Source of the DNA: a virus
Strand: one strand, 5' to 3'
DNA: 36,584 nucleotides
IMG/VR virus record: IMGVR_UViG_3300009173_000043
Span: 1-36,584 of that record
Part shown: in pieces, positions 29,685 through 36,579 of the stretch
Numbering within the stretch: the first letter of the stretch is position 1
Layout: the number at the start of each line of letters is the position of its first letter
Translations under genes and position numbers: made by a program
The notes under the pieces: model-generated
Told to the model about the DNA's origin: nothing
Databases searched by the model: none
What the model saw: the letters and a program-made list of their open reading frames with translations, nothing else

Positions 29685-31946
29685 ATGGCAGCTATCACAC
29701 GACTTCTCGGCCTTCCCTCGGGATCAGGCCAACTCTCAAGGGCAGCAGGCGGCGCGCTCGCCGGCACTGGCGGCATCGACAGTGCCTCCCTTCTCTTTTC
29801 GTCCTGCAACATCGCAGTTGAGTCGGCGGCCTCTGGCACCACCAACTCCCTCTCACTCGGCTACTACGCCATCAACACCGACGGCACCTCCAGTGTCCCT
29901 CTGGTCTCAATCAACGGCGACCCCAACAACGCCAGCCACCACCTGCTTCTCGGGCCGGCTGCAGCGGATCCAGATGGTGCCAAGGTCGGCATCCGGGCAG
30001 AGACCCTCTTCTTCCAGGCCAAAAGCGGCACTGATGCTACCACGGCTGTCATTGATGGCCACTGGAGCGTCGGCACATCGGCTCTGATGGGCGCAAGCGG
30101 CGGGATTCGCAACGCCGACATCTACGGCGCACTCACTGTTCACGGTGACCTTCTTGTGGATGGCACCACGATCACCGTCAACGCGGAAGATATGCTCGTT
30201 GAAGACAACATGATCCTGCTCAACGCAGGTCCGACTTCTTCCACGGCATTGGCCGGTTGGGCTGTTCAGTCCTACTACTCCGATGTCGCTTCGGAGGCGG
30301 ACCAGAACTTCCACCGTCAGTTCCTTGGTGGGTTCGGAGGCAGTGACCCTGCAATCGGCACTCAGGAGGCTACCCCCGGCGGTTCGGCTCTCAGTGATCT
30401 CGCGAAGATCAACATTCAGGGATTTGCGAGCGCTCTGTCCTCAACCACCAACTACTACAATGGCATGTGGATCAAGATCGATGACACGGGTCATAACGGT
30501 CACGGCGATGTTCGTAAGATCACGGCCTGGGATGCCACCAACAAGCTCCTCACCGTTACCCCGGACTTCTCCGCCCAGGTCGAAGCGACCGCCAAGGTCC
30601 AGATCTACATCGACCAGGTCGGTATGCTTTGGGACGAGTCGCAGGACATATTCAAGCTGGCTTCGGTCAAGCCGGACGGTTCGGCGCACATGCCTGTCGG
30701 ACTCGGACTTGACATGCTCATGTGTGGTTACGGGATCGAGTTGAACTCGAGTGGCCCGAACTCGAATGAGCCTTCTCCCTACAACGACAACGGAACCGTC
30801 TACGCCAAGACCGTCGGCGGCATCGAGGAGCTGTTCTTCGTCTCCATGGACGGTGGCGGCAATACGGTGGGCCCGGTTCAGGTCACCTCGAACGGTGGTG
30901 TGAACGCAGCGATCACAGGCGACCTCTCGGTTGACGGCCAGAACGCCATCATCAACGCAGACGCCGGTGATGACCAGGTCGGTGCCTTGAAGGTTCGCTG
31001 GGATAGTGACAGCGACAACGGGACGCTTGTCCCCTTGCAGGTGTCACTGTCGGGAACGGCCTCGGCGGCTGGCTCCGATGTCGTGGAACTGTCCACCAAG
31101 GCATTGAGCATCCACTCTCAAACGGGTGCCGTCACCGAAGGTGCCACTCAGTCCATGACTCTGCGCCTCGGCGATGGAGTCGACGCTGGTGCTGACCGTG
31201 CAGCGAAGCTCGTCTTCCACGGTCGCGCACATGGCGGAGGTACACAGGTCAACCAGAGTGCTTCCTTCGTTCTGGAGGACAACGGCAACTACGAGGGTGA
31301 CCTCAGCCTTGACAAGCAGCTCCGGATGGCTGGCAACATCCTCCCGGATCGTTCGGCAAGGACTCTCGGGTCTGCTGTCGCTGGCGGCGCCGCTGGTGAC
31401 CAGCGTTGGTCCGATGCCTTCTTCAAGGGGTTGGATGTTTATAGCAACTCGAATAGCATCACCCTCGAGGTCGAGGACGACGGCTCCGCACACCAGTTCC
31501 TGAAGCTCACTTCGGGTCGCATCGCGGGCAACGTCGGCAAACTGGCGGTGATCAACGCAGCCACCGGCAACCTGTCTGCAACGGACCTCGTGTGCATCGA
31601 CCCCGCATCGGGAACGATGGCGAAGGCTGATGCTGGTGCTAGTAGCACCTCGATGCCCATCGGCATCATGTTGGCTGACTGCACGGCGACGGCATCCGTT
31701 CTCGGCAAGGTGTCGCAGCTCGGAACGTGTGCAACGGTCTCTTGTGTTGCACCTAGCAGCACCATGCCGGCTGGATCTCCTGTGTTCCTGTCGGGGACGG
31801 CTGGGAAGGTGCAGTTCACCATGCCCAGCACCGCGGGTGACTACGTGGTGCAGGTCGGGATCTCCCAGGCTTCAGCCGGGACCTCATCGACCAGTGTGGT
31901 CATTTCGTTCCTTCCCGCGTTCATGAGGATCGCTAACGGAAGCTAA
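29685..31946 (+). CDS. Fibre-like virion protein, 753 aa
   Basis: The ATG follows CTTTAGGAGATCTT, the same box as in the 205-residue gene at 13229. The protein is low in charge and rich in Gly, Ala, Ser and Thr. A segment near residue 145 (IYGALTVHGDLLVDGTTITV, then DMLVEDNMILLNAG) resembles repeats of phage fibres in which short strands stack in a beta-helix. A block near 540-590 (NILPDRSARTLGSAVAGG, then WSDAFFKGLDVYSN) is fibre-like too. The last ~150 residues (GNVGKLAVINAATGNLSA, then GIMLADCTATASVLG and AGSPVFLSGTAGKVQF) form a beta domain that also appears in the 180-residue protein at 32752. I infer a head or tail fibre. It ends at a terminator. Confidence 0.6.
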   Translation: MAAITRLLGLPSGSGQLSRAAGGALAGTGGIDSASLLFSSCNIAVESAASGTTNSLSLGYYAINTDGTSSVPLVSINGDPNNASHHLLLGPAAADPDGAKVGIRAETLFFQAKSGTDATTAVIDGHWSVGTSALMGASGGIRNADIYGALTVHGDLLVDGTTITVNAEDMLVEDNMILLNAGPTSSTALAGWAVQSYYSDVASEADQNFHRQFLGGFGGSDPAIGTQEATPGGSALSDLAKINIQGFASALSSTTNYYNGMWIKIDDTGHNGHGDVRKITAWDATNKLLTVTPDFSAQVEATAKVQIYIDQVGMLWDESQDIFKLASVKPDGSAHMPVGLGLDMLMCGYGIELNSSGPNSNEPSPYNDNGTVYAKTVGGIEELFFVSMDGGGNTVGPVQVTSNGGVNAAITGDLSVDGQNAIINADAGDDQVGALKVRWDSDSDNGTLVPLQVSLSGTASAAGSDVVELSTKALSIHSQTGAVTEGATQSMTLRLGDGVDAGADRAAKLVFHGRAHGGGTQVNQSASFVLEDNGNYEGDLSLDKQLRMAGNILPDRSARTLGSAVAGGAAGDQRWSDAFFKGLDVYSNSNSITLEVEDDGSAHQFLKLTSGRIAGNVGKLAVINAATGNLSATDLVCIDPASGTMAKADAGASSTSMPIGIMLADCTATASVLGKVSQLGTCATVSCVAPSSTMPAGSPVFLSGTAGKVQFTMPSTAGDYVVQVGISQASAGTSSTSVVISFLPAFMRIANGS

Positions 31947-31954
31947 TCCATAAC

Positions 31955-31970
31955 GGTGTCCTCGGACACC
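31955..31970 (+). repeat. Small hairpin GGTGTCC-TC-GGACACC
   Basis: A perfect 7-bp stem with a 2-base centre (the loop would open to about 4 bases in RNA) lies 8 bases after the fibre stop, upstream of the main terminator. There is no T-run. It may stabilise the 3' end of the fibre mRNA. Confidence 0.5.
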
Positions 31971-31989
31971 ATTGGATGACAACCTTGAG

Positions 31990-32028
31990 ACCCCCGTCGG
32001 GATTCGTTCCGGCGGGGGTTTCTTCGTT
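31990..32028 (+). terminator. Rho-independent terminator after the 753-aa gene
   Basis: ACCCCCGTCGG (31990-32000) pairs with CCGGCGGGGGT (32009-32019), an 11-bp stem with one T-G pair and an 8-base loop, followed by TTTCTTCGTTT. It separates the fibre gene from the small genes that follow. Confidence 0.8.
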
Positions 32029-32064
32029 TGCGCCCCTATCCCCCACGCCATTCGACACGGGTAG

Positions 32065-32070
32065 TGTTCC
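32065..32070 (+). promoter_or_regulatory. Possible -10 box TAGTGT before the 106-aa gene
   Basis: The terminator at 31990 implies a new promoter. In the remaining gap, TAGTGT follows CGACACGGG and fits the TANNNT pattern. CCTATCCC upstream could pair with GGGTAG in RNA. No convincing -35 is seen. Coordinates are to within a base or two. Confidence 0.25.
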
Positions 32071-32085
32071 AACTGGAGGATGTTC

Positions 32086-32406
32086 ATGGCGGTCAAGAAG
32101 AATAGCGAGAAGCAGGTCCGGATGGGCCTCGGGGAGGCGGTCAAGCGTCTTCTCAACCTGGAGATCAGGTTCAATCAGGGCCCACGTACGGACGAGCTCG
32201 TAGCCGAGAGGGAGATGCTCCTCACAGCTCTGAACGCCGTGGAGCTCGACCTCGGGTTCGACTGCAACGAGGACGGGGTGCCGGACACCGTGGAGATCTT
32301 CCAGAAGTCGGCGGCGACATCCTGCTGCCGCATCCTTCCCACAGACGGGAGTCGCCGGAAGGCGGCCCCCAAGCGAGCTCGCAAGAGCTCGAGGAGCAAG
32401 AAATAA
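32086..32406 (+). CDS. Small protein with DxNxDGxxD calcium-loop-like motif, 106 aa
   Basis: I choose the ATG at 32086, 6 bases after GGAGG, over an ATG at 32080 too close to it. The first half is helical and basic (QVRMGLGEAVKRLLNLEIRF, then LVAEREMLLTALNAVELDLG). Residues ~60-72 contain FDCNEDGVPDTVEIF, an Asp/Asn-rich loop like those that bind calcium in dockerin or thrombospondin repeats, followed by a CC pair and a basic tail. The gene ends on the A that begins the next ATG. Function is unknown. Confidence 0.55.
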   Translation: MAVKKNSEKQVRMGLGEAVKRLLNLEIRFNQGPRTDELVAEREMLLTALNAVELDLGFDCNEDGVPDTVEIFQKSAATSCCRILPTDGSRRKAAPKRARKSSRSKK

Positions 32407-32750
32407 TGGATGTACTGCTTTGGCTGGCCGCGACCTATGGCCTCTGCTTCGGAATCATGAACGATAAGGGGAGGATCCTGACCAACCTTCTGCGGAGGAT
32501 CCCAGTCGGCAGGGATGACGACGGCGTATCATTCTTCGACCGGATGTTCGCCTGTTCGTACTGTACGGGCGCCCACTGCGGGTGGGTGGTCTGGCTACTG
32601 TTCTGGGGCTCCACGGGTGAGCCTCCGGCGGAGGGGTGGCACGCTGCGGCCTCCGTACCGCTGTGGATGATCGCCTCCGGTGCATGGTGCTACCTGGCCG
32701 ACTCCCTGGGTCGGCTGGCCGAAGGACACACGCCCATCGAGGGAGGCTGA
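32406..32750 (+). CDS. DUF1360-like small membrane protein, 114 aa
   Basis: The start overlaps the previous stop by one base. There are three hydrophobic stretches, at about 1-18 (MDVLLWLAATYGLCFGIM), 56-69 (GAHCGWVVWLLFWG) and 83-99 (VPLWMIASGAWCYLADS). FACSYCTGAHCGW has the CxxCxG motif that marks the DUF1360 family of small membrane proteins, whose role is not known. In a phage, a small multi-span membrane protein could be a holin candidate or a virion/entry factor; neither is proven. Confidence 0.55.
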   Translation: MDVLLWLAATYGLCFGIMNDKGRILTNLLRRIPVGRDDDGVSFFDRMFACSYCTGAHCGWVVWLLFWGSTGEPPAEGWHAAASVPLWMIASGAWCYLADSLGRLAEGHTPIEGG

Positions 32751-32751
32751 T

Positions 32752-33294
32752 ATGCCCATCGCCAGTGCAGGAGGAGCCGGAGGAGGCGGAGGAGGGGGGA
32801 CCCCCGATCCCACCGTATCCGGAGCTGTGACGCTGTCGACGGGCGAGGCTGCATCAGCCGTGACCGTCCCAGAGACGCAGGTCGTCTCCACCGTGGATCC
32901 CAACACAGGCGAGGTGACGGAGGAGGAGGTGGCCGTGGATTTCTCACAGGGAGCTGCGGTAGCCCTCATCAACACTGGGGCGACCCAGGAGTTCAGACTC
33001 TGCTCGGCCTTTCCAGGCACGGGGTTCGCGGGATCGTTCTTCGGGTTCCTGTTCCAGGCTGTCGATGCGGACTCGAGTGGAGCCATCATCGTGTCGGCGA
33101 GGGGGTCGAAGGTGACAGCTCTGGTGGTGGGTGATGCGGACCTCGTCCCTGGAAACCCGGTGTTTCTGGGTGAGGTGGCGGGTCGCGTGACGCAGACACC
33201 CCCGGAGACTGTCGGCACGCATCTGTTGAAGATCGGGTTCGCCGTGGCCGTGGATCAGATCATCCTCGCCCCCGACTTTCCCATCCTCGTGTAG
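32752..33294 (+). CDS. Fibre-tip-like virion protein, 180 aa
   Basis: I choose the ATG at 32752, about 6 bases after GGGAGG, not the upstream in-frame start at 32680 that would overlap the membrane gene. The first 25 residues are a Gly-rich hinge, followed by an acidic Val/Thr segment and then a beta domain (AVALINTGATQEFRLCSAF, then GFLFQAVDADSSGAIIV, PGNPVFLGEVAGRVTQTPPE). That last part resembles the C-terminal domain of the 753-residue protein in its GNPVFL-G-xVT order. It is likely a small virion protein. Its stop codon abuts the 3' end of the convergent tRNA gene. Confidence 0.5.
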   Translation: MPIASAGGAGGGGGGGTPDPTVSGAVTLSTGEAASAVTVPETQVVSTVDPNTGEVTEEEVAVDFSQGAAVALINTGATQEFRLCSAFPGTGFAGSFFGFLFQAVDADSSGAIIVSARGSKVTALVVGDADLVPGNPVFLGEVAGRVTQTPPETVGTHLLKIGFAVAVDQIILAPDFPILV

Positions 33295-33371
33295 TGGCGT
33301 CCCCGGCAGGAGTCGAACCTGCGGCCTACCGCTTAGGAGGCGGTCGCTCTATCCGTCTGAGCTACGGGGAC
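33295..33371 (-). tRNA. tRNA-Arg (anticodon CCU)
   Basis: On the minus strand the 77-base gene folds into a full cloverleaf. The acceptor stem is GTCCCCG/CGGGGAC with discriminator G and an encoded CCA end. The D arm contains AGCTCAGACGGATAGAGC. The anticodon arm is ACCGC-CTCCTAA-GCGGT, giving CCU, which reads AGG. The T arm is GCAGG-TTCGACT-CCTGC. It lies at the 3' end of a minus-strand gene cassette. AGG codons are common in the phage structural genes, so it could support their translation. Confidence 0.95.
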
Positions 33372-33382
33372 TCGTCCAGACT

Positions 33383-33730
33383 CTACTCAATGGCCCTGAA
33401 CCGTTCGAGCTTCTCGGCGAAGCCTGAATGGGGTTGCGTCGATCCATAGGCGAGCCACACCTTGCGACCCTCCTGCGTCGGGTCGATGATCATGCGGGTG
33501 TACCCATCGTCCGAGAGGTAGACAATCCATGTTCCTCCGTAAGAGGCATCCTCGGCATCGGCATCGTCGTTGTTACGGCAAATCGTCCTGCCTGTGAGGT
33601 ATTCGTCGATGGTGCGGGCGGATGCCTTCAGGACGGCCTGTGCATCGCTCTGTGGCCTGTCCAACTCGAGCTGTGTGCAGACCTTCACAATCGCTGCAAG
33701 AGCCTCACGCGCTTCCTGGTGGCCTACCAT
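33383..33730 (-). CDS. Unknown small protein, 115 aa (minus cassette)
   Basis: I choose the ATG at 33730 (minus), which overlaps the stop of the upstream gene and is preceded by GAGGACGGA. Residues 1-50 are helical (GHQEAREALAAIVKVCTQLE, then AVLKASARTIDEYLTGRTI). The second half has short strands (GGTWIVYLSDDGYTRMIID, then KVWLAYGSTQ). It ends 12 bases from the tRNA. I do not recognise a family and cannot suggest a reaction. The cassette's orientation suggests a function outside virion assembly. Confidence 0.6.
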   Translation of the reverse strand: MVGHQEAREALAAIVKVCTQLELDRPQSDAQAVLKASARTIDEYLTGRTICRNNDDADAEDASYGGTWIVYLSDDGYTRMIIDPTQEGRKVWLAYGSTQPHSGFAEKLERFRAIE

Positions 33731-34401
33731 CGTCCGTCCTCGACTCGCTTGGCCCACTTCTCCATGGTCTCGCACAGTCGCTTCCGGATCTCCTCCCCGA
33801 CGTTCTTGGAATCCTCGGACTCAAAGGCGTACGCCCGTAGGTTCTCCCGGACGACGTCGAAGCCCCATTCCTCCGCTCTGGTGTAGAGGATGAACCACTC
33901 GAAGGGGTGCAGGGATAGCCACATGCGTGTGAGGGTGATGGTCTCGTCGCACCACGGGTGCTCGCACTCGTCGAGATCCTTGCGGTTCCACTTTCTGAAA
34001 TCCTCGGGGTCGTGTTCCCACTCCGCCCGTTGCTCGTCGGATGCCTCCTTGATGGCGTCCTCCAGAGATTCAGAGAGAATATCGACGCTCCGTCTGTTCC
34101 AGTCCGAGATCGCCTTCTCGACGGTCTGTGGGAGGCCCACCTGATTGCCGGTGTCGCCCAGGATCCAGTCGAGGCCGAGGATGCACCAGTCTACGACTAT
34201 CGACTCGTCCACGCGGGACGAGTAGTGAGAGAATCCACCCTCAGAGTTGTAGTCCTTGACGGCCTTCTCAACCTCACTGTCATACACATGTCCGTCGCTG
34301 TAGCTCGAGAACAATGGCTGGCAGCGGGCCAGAAAGCGCTTCGCCTCGACCTTCCCGATGTGTCGGGGGTCTGTCGTGTCCTGTGTCTTGGTAGCTTCCA
34401 T
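33724..34401 (-). CDS. Unknown acidic protein, 225 aa (minus cassette)
   Basis: The ATG at 34401 lies 5 bases after ATAGGAGC; a longer upstream start would overlap the previous gene. The protein is acidic and aromatic-rich, largely helical (KVEAKRFLARCQPLFSSYSD, VVDWCILGLDWILGDTGNQV, WLSLHPFEWFILYTRAEEWG). Two Trp-rich helices, and CEHPWCDE around residues 144-151, stand out. No known domain is recognisable. It overlaps the next gene by 7 bases. Function is unknown. Confidence 0.6.
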   Translation of the reverse strand: MEATKTQDTTDPRHIGKVEAKRFLARCQPLFSSYSDGHVYDSEVEKAVKDYNSEGGFSHYSSRVDESIVVDWCILGLDWILGDTGNQVGLPQTVEKAISDWNRRSVDILSESLEDAIKEASDEQRAEWEHDPEDFRKWNRKDLDECEHPWCDETITLTRMWLSLHPFEWFILYTRAEEWGFDVVRENLRAYAFESEDSKNVGEEIRKRLCETMEKWAKRVEDGRW

Positions 34402-34409
34402 GTCCGCTC

Positions 34410-34808
34410 CTATTGACTCCACCCATCGTCGCCGATGTGGTGGTCTGAAAGGGCGCGCACGGCGCCCGTGTACTTGTACTTGTAGGGGAACACCTCGTCA
34501 GAGGCCTTCCCGATCCGCTTGCAGAAGTCGGTGTCGTCCTGCCATGCGAAGCCGCCGTCAGGGAGGAAGACTCCCGTGCCGCAGTGCTCCCCCGAGGAGG
34601 ACTCATCGATCTCAAGCAGGGCATATGCCTCCGTGCCGTCCGCAAAGCGCACGACGCCGTTGACCATGACCACTCCGATGGGGCCTCCAGCGGATGCGGA
34701 GTGCTGCACCTCGTCGAGGAGGTGCCGCTTGCGACCCCCCGCCGTGAAGGTGGGCTTACGCCCCGCTCCGAAGTCGATGGTGATCTTGTTTCCTTTTGTG
34801 GTCTTCAT
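34410..34808 (-). CDS. Unknown small protein, 132 aa (minus cassette)
   Basis: The ATG at 34808 is preceded by the strong site ATAGGAGGAACC. The first 40 residues are basic and beta-like (TTKGNKITIDFGAGRKPTF, then GGRKRHLLDEVQHSASAG). The rest continues in strands (IGVVMVNGVVRFADGTEAYA, then CGTGVFLPDGGFAWQDDTDF) and ends with a Tyr/Lys/His-rich tail. It looks like a single small beta-domain protein of unknown family. Confidence 0.6.
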   Translation of the reverse strand: MKTTKGNKITIDFGAGRKPTFTAGGRKRHLLDEVQHSASAGGPIGVVMVNGVVRFADGTEAYALLEIDESSSGEHCGTGVFLPDGGFAWQDDTDFCKRIGKASDEVFPYKYKYTGAVRALSDHHIGDDGWSQ

Positions 34809-34816
34809 GGTTCCTC

Positions 34817-35185
34817 CTATGCCCGCTTCACGGCGGCGGCGGGGAACTTGTAGCTCTTGCCGGTGCGGATGCACTCTGCGCTGATCGGGTACTTGCGGCG
34901 ACGGGGGTTGATGCCCGTGACACGGTAGGTGCCGTTGTAGGTGGTGAACTCCCGTCCGAAGTCTCCGACGGTGAGGTCGTAGAGGGGGGCGAGGCGGGCG
35001 AAGTCGGCGGGGATGCCGTCCTCCGTCTCACACACGAACGTGAACTTCACGGTGAAGTTGGTGTCGCTGAAGCGTCCAGCCTCCCGCTTGAGGGTCAGTC
35101 CGTACTGCTCGGCGACCATCTGGAGGGCCATTTCGGCGTCGTCCGCGATGGGCTTGATAGTCTGTCGGTTCATTTGAGTGATCAT
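34817..35185 (-). CDS. Unknown small protein, 122 aa (first gene of the minus cassette)
   Basis: The ATG at 35185 follows AAGGAG by 6 bases; an in-frame ATG at 35173 is possible but lacks a good site. It begins with a helix (IADDAEMALQMVAEQYGLTL), continues with strands (NFTVKFTFVCETEDG), then a segment FGREFTTYNGTYRVTGINP and a basic Arg/Lys-rich end (RRRKYPISAECIRTGKSYKF). It has the size and layout of phage proteins encoded with late accessory genes, but I cannot name one. It is the promoter-proximal gene of the minus cassette. Confidence 0.6.
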   Translation of the reverse strand: MITQMNRQTIKPIADDAEMALQMVAEQYGLTLKREAGRFSDTNFTVKFTFVCETEDGIPADFARLAPLYDLTVGDFGREFTTYNGTYRVTGINPRRRKYPISAECIRTGKSYKFPAAAVKRA

Positions 35186-35221
35186 GACGCGCTCCTTCGA
35201 TGGCGTTTTGTTTCATCTTCC

Positions 35222-35248
35222 ACCCTATGTACGGACGGGATTCTCCAA
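35222..35248 (-). promoter_or_regulatory. Candidate promoter for the minus-strand cassette
   Basis: On the minus strand, TTGGAG (35248-35243) is followed 15 bases later by TAGGGT (35227-35222), a TANNNT -10 box identical to that at 9259. The spacer is short. It lies about 37 bases before the first cassette ATG, in the 159-base divergent gap, which also holds a GGACGG/CCGTCC inverted repeat (35233-35238 and 35283-35288). Confidence 0.35.
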
Positions 35249-35344
35249 TGGACCCCCCGCTGGCTCCGCTGAGGGCCAATATCCGTCCTATCCCTCGATA
35301 AGAGTGCGGCCTGAAGTGGCCCCTGCAAAGTCGGAGGCTGGTTG

Positions 35345-35620
35345 ATGACAAGCTCATTTGATAGGATTATGGATGTGGGGACGAAGTTCCTCGCCATCCT
35401 CATCATCCCGACACTCCTCTGGGTGGTGAAACTTGAGGTGGAACTCGCTGTTGCCTCTGAACAGAGACAGGTGATGTCGGTGAAACTGGTGCAGATGGAT
35501 CAAGAGAACAAGGCTGTCCTTCATTCCATCCAGACCAACACCCTGGCTCTCGGCAAGCTGAGTACGAAGATGGACGGCGTGAAGGAGTCCTTGGACGAGA
35601 TCAAGGATAGGTTGCCATGA
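35345..35620 (+). CDS. Small membrane coiled-coil protein, 91 aa
   Basis: I choose the ATG at 35345, 7 bases after GGAGG, over a TTG three bases earlier. Residues ~14-36 (KFLAILIIPTLLWVVKLEVE) are a transmembrane helix, followed by a heptad-rich coiled coil (VMSVKLVQMDQENKAVLHSI, then LGKLSTKMDGVKESLDEIKD). This arrangement occurs in phage holins, antiholins and inner-membrane spanins, but no motif proves one. It overlaps the next membrane protein gene by ATGA, so the pair probably acts together. Confidence 0.6.
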   Translation: MTSSFDRIMDVGTKFLAILIIPTLLWVVKLEVELAVASEQRQVMSVKLVQMDQENKAVLHSIQTNTLALGKLSTKMDGVKESLDEIKDRLP

Positions 35621-35931
35621 GTCCGAAGCAAAAGTCCCGCCTGGGGTGGTACGTGTTCTTGTTCGCCTTCCTCCCCTCGGTGTTCCTCATCCCCTGTATT
35701 ATGAACGGCATCGGCCAATGCGGATCCCAGAAGGCAGAGGCCGCCAGCCCGAGTGGGTTGGCCACTCCGTCCCTGGATACTGTTGAACATCTTCCCGACA
35801 TCGTGGAAGAGGACTTCCCCGGCATCGGTCGGGAACACAGGCGCGTCCTTGTGGAACAGCGCACATTGGTGCAGAGGGCTGTCCAGCAGGTTGAATCCAT
35901 TGAGGATTCCTTGCCGGTCATTGTTGAGTAA
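35617..35931 (+). CDS. Small membrane protein, 104 aa, possible lysis-pair partner
   Basis: The start is in an ATGA overlap with the preceding gene. A basic head (SPKQKSRLGW) precedes a hydrophobic stretch of residues 11-31 (WYVFLFAFLPSVFLIPCIMN), which may be a membrane anchor or signal peptide. The rest is soluble, with a helical end (HRRVLVEQRTLVQRAVQQVE). A two-gene membrane cluster such as this is common near lysis genes, yet no endolysin is seen in the window. The role is therefore uncertain. Confidence 0.55.
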   Translation: MSPKQKSRLGWYVFLFAFLPSVFLIPCIMNGIGQCGSQKAEAASPSGLATPSLDTVEHLPDIVEEDFPGIGREHRRVLVEQRTLVQRAVQQVESIEDSLPVIVE

Positions 35932-36026
35932 CCCCCCCTTGGAAACCACCTGTGGCATGGTCGGTATCATTCCGATGCCCCGTCCGTGTTGGGTGGGAAT
36001 GGTTCACACTCAGGAGGAGATGGAAA

Positions 36027-36215
36027 ATGGATAGCACAACCGAAAATACCGTCACGGCGATGATCAGTACTCTCACCGAGGCACTCAACGATGCGAACAA
36101 GCACGACAGCGGCGTGAAGGCGGCCGGTACTCGGCTCCGCAACGCCATGTTGGAGATCACCAAGGACGCGAAGATCGTCCGAACCCAGGTCCTCAACGAC
36201 CGCAAGGGAGCCTAA
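36027..36215 (+). CDS. Histone H1/Hc1-like small basic protein, 62 aa
   Basis: I choose the ATG at 36027, about 7 bases after AGGAGGAG; an upstream in-frame start would read through the leader. The motif NKHDSGVKAAGTRLRNAMLE, then TKDAKIVRTQVLNDRKGA, matches the core of the bacterial H1-like Hc1 family and its phage homologues (a K-x-x-G-x-K-A-A-G-T-R-x-R turn between helices). These proteins bind and compact DNA. With only 62 residues it is the core domain without a long basic tail. It could help pack or organise the phage genome, but this is inferred from the family. Confidence 0.6.
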   Translation: MDSTTENTVTAMISTLTEALNDANKHDSGVKAAGTRLRNAMLEITKDAKIVRTQVLNDRKGA

Positions 36216-36219
36216 AAAC

Positions 36220-36579
36220 ATGGAGGCCACAGAAATGACCAAGAAGACCAAGGGTGCCAAGAAGGCAGCCGTCAAGGAGGCAGCGGGAGCTGTCGAGGAA
36301 GCAGCCACTGAGGCTGCAGCCACCTTGAATCTTTCCCCCGAGGATCTCCAGATCCTCGCTCGTTACCGTTCCGGCGGTGAGGACTGTCTCCGTGAGATCG
36401 GCCAGATCGAGATCCGAAAGGCCCGTCTGATCGGCTCCTACGGCCAGCTCGAGCAGGCTTCTCAAACGAAGCTCCAGGAAGTCGGTAAGGCACTCGGGAT
36501 CGACGAGGGCGTCGCCTGGTCTGTCCAGCCCGACGGATCCGTCGTACTCCACGAGGGGACGATGACCGAGGGGGGTTAG
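36220..36579 (+). CDS. Helical protein of unknown role, 119 aa
   Basis: The start is ambiguous: ATG 36220 follows GGGAG by 9 bases, and ATG 36235 follows GGAGG by 8. The first 35 residues are Lys/Ala/Glu-rich (KKTKGAKKAAVKEAAGA region) and probably disordered. Residues 37-90 are helical (LSPEDLQILARYRSGGEDCL, then IEIRKARLIGSYGQLEQAS), ending in a strand region (AWSVQPDGSVVLHEG). The gene follows the histone-like one by 4 bases. I do not recognise the family. Confidence 0.55.
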   Translation: MEATEMTKKTKGAKKAAVKEAAGAVEEAATEAAATLNLSPEDLQILARYRSGGEDCLREIGQIEIRKARLIGSYGQLEQASQTKLQEVGKALGIDEGVAWSVQPDGSVVLHEGTMTEGG

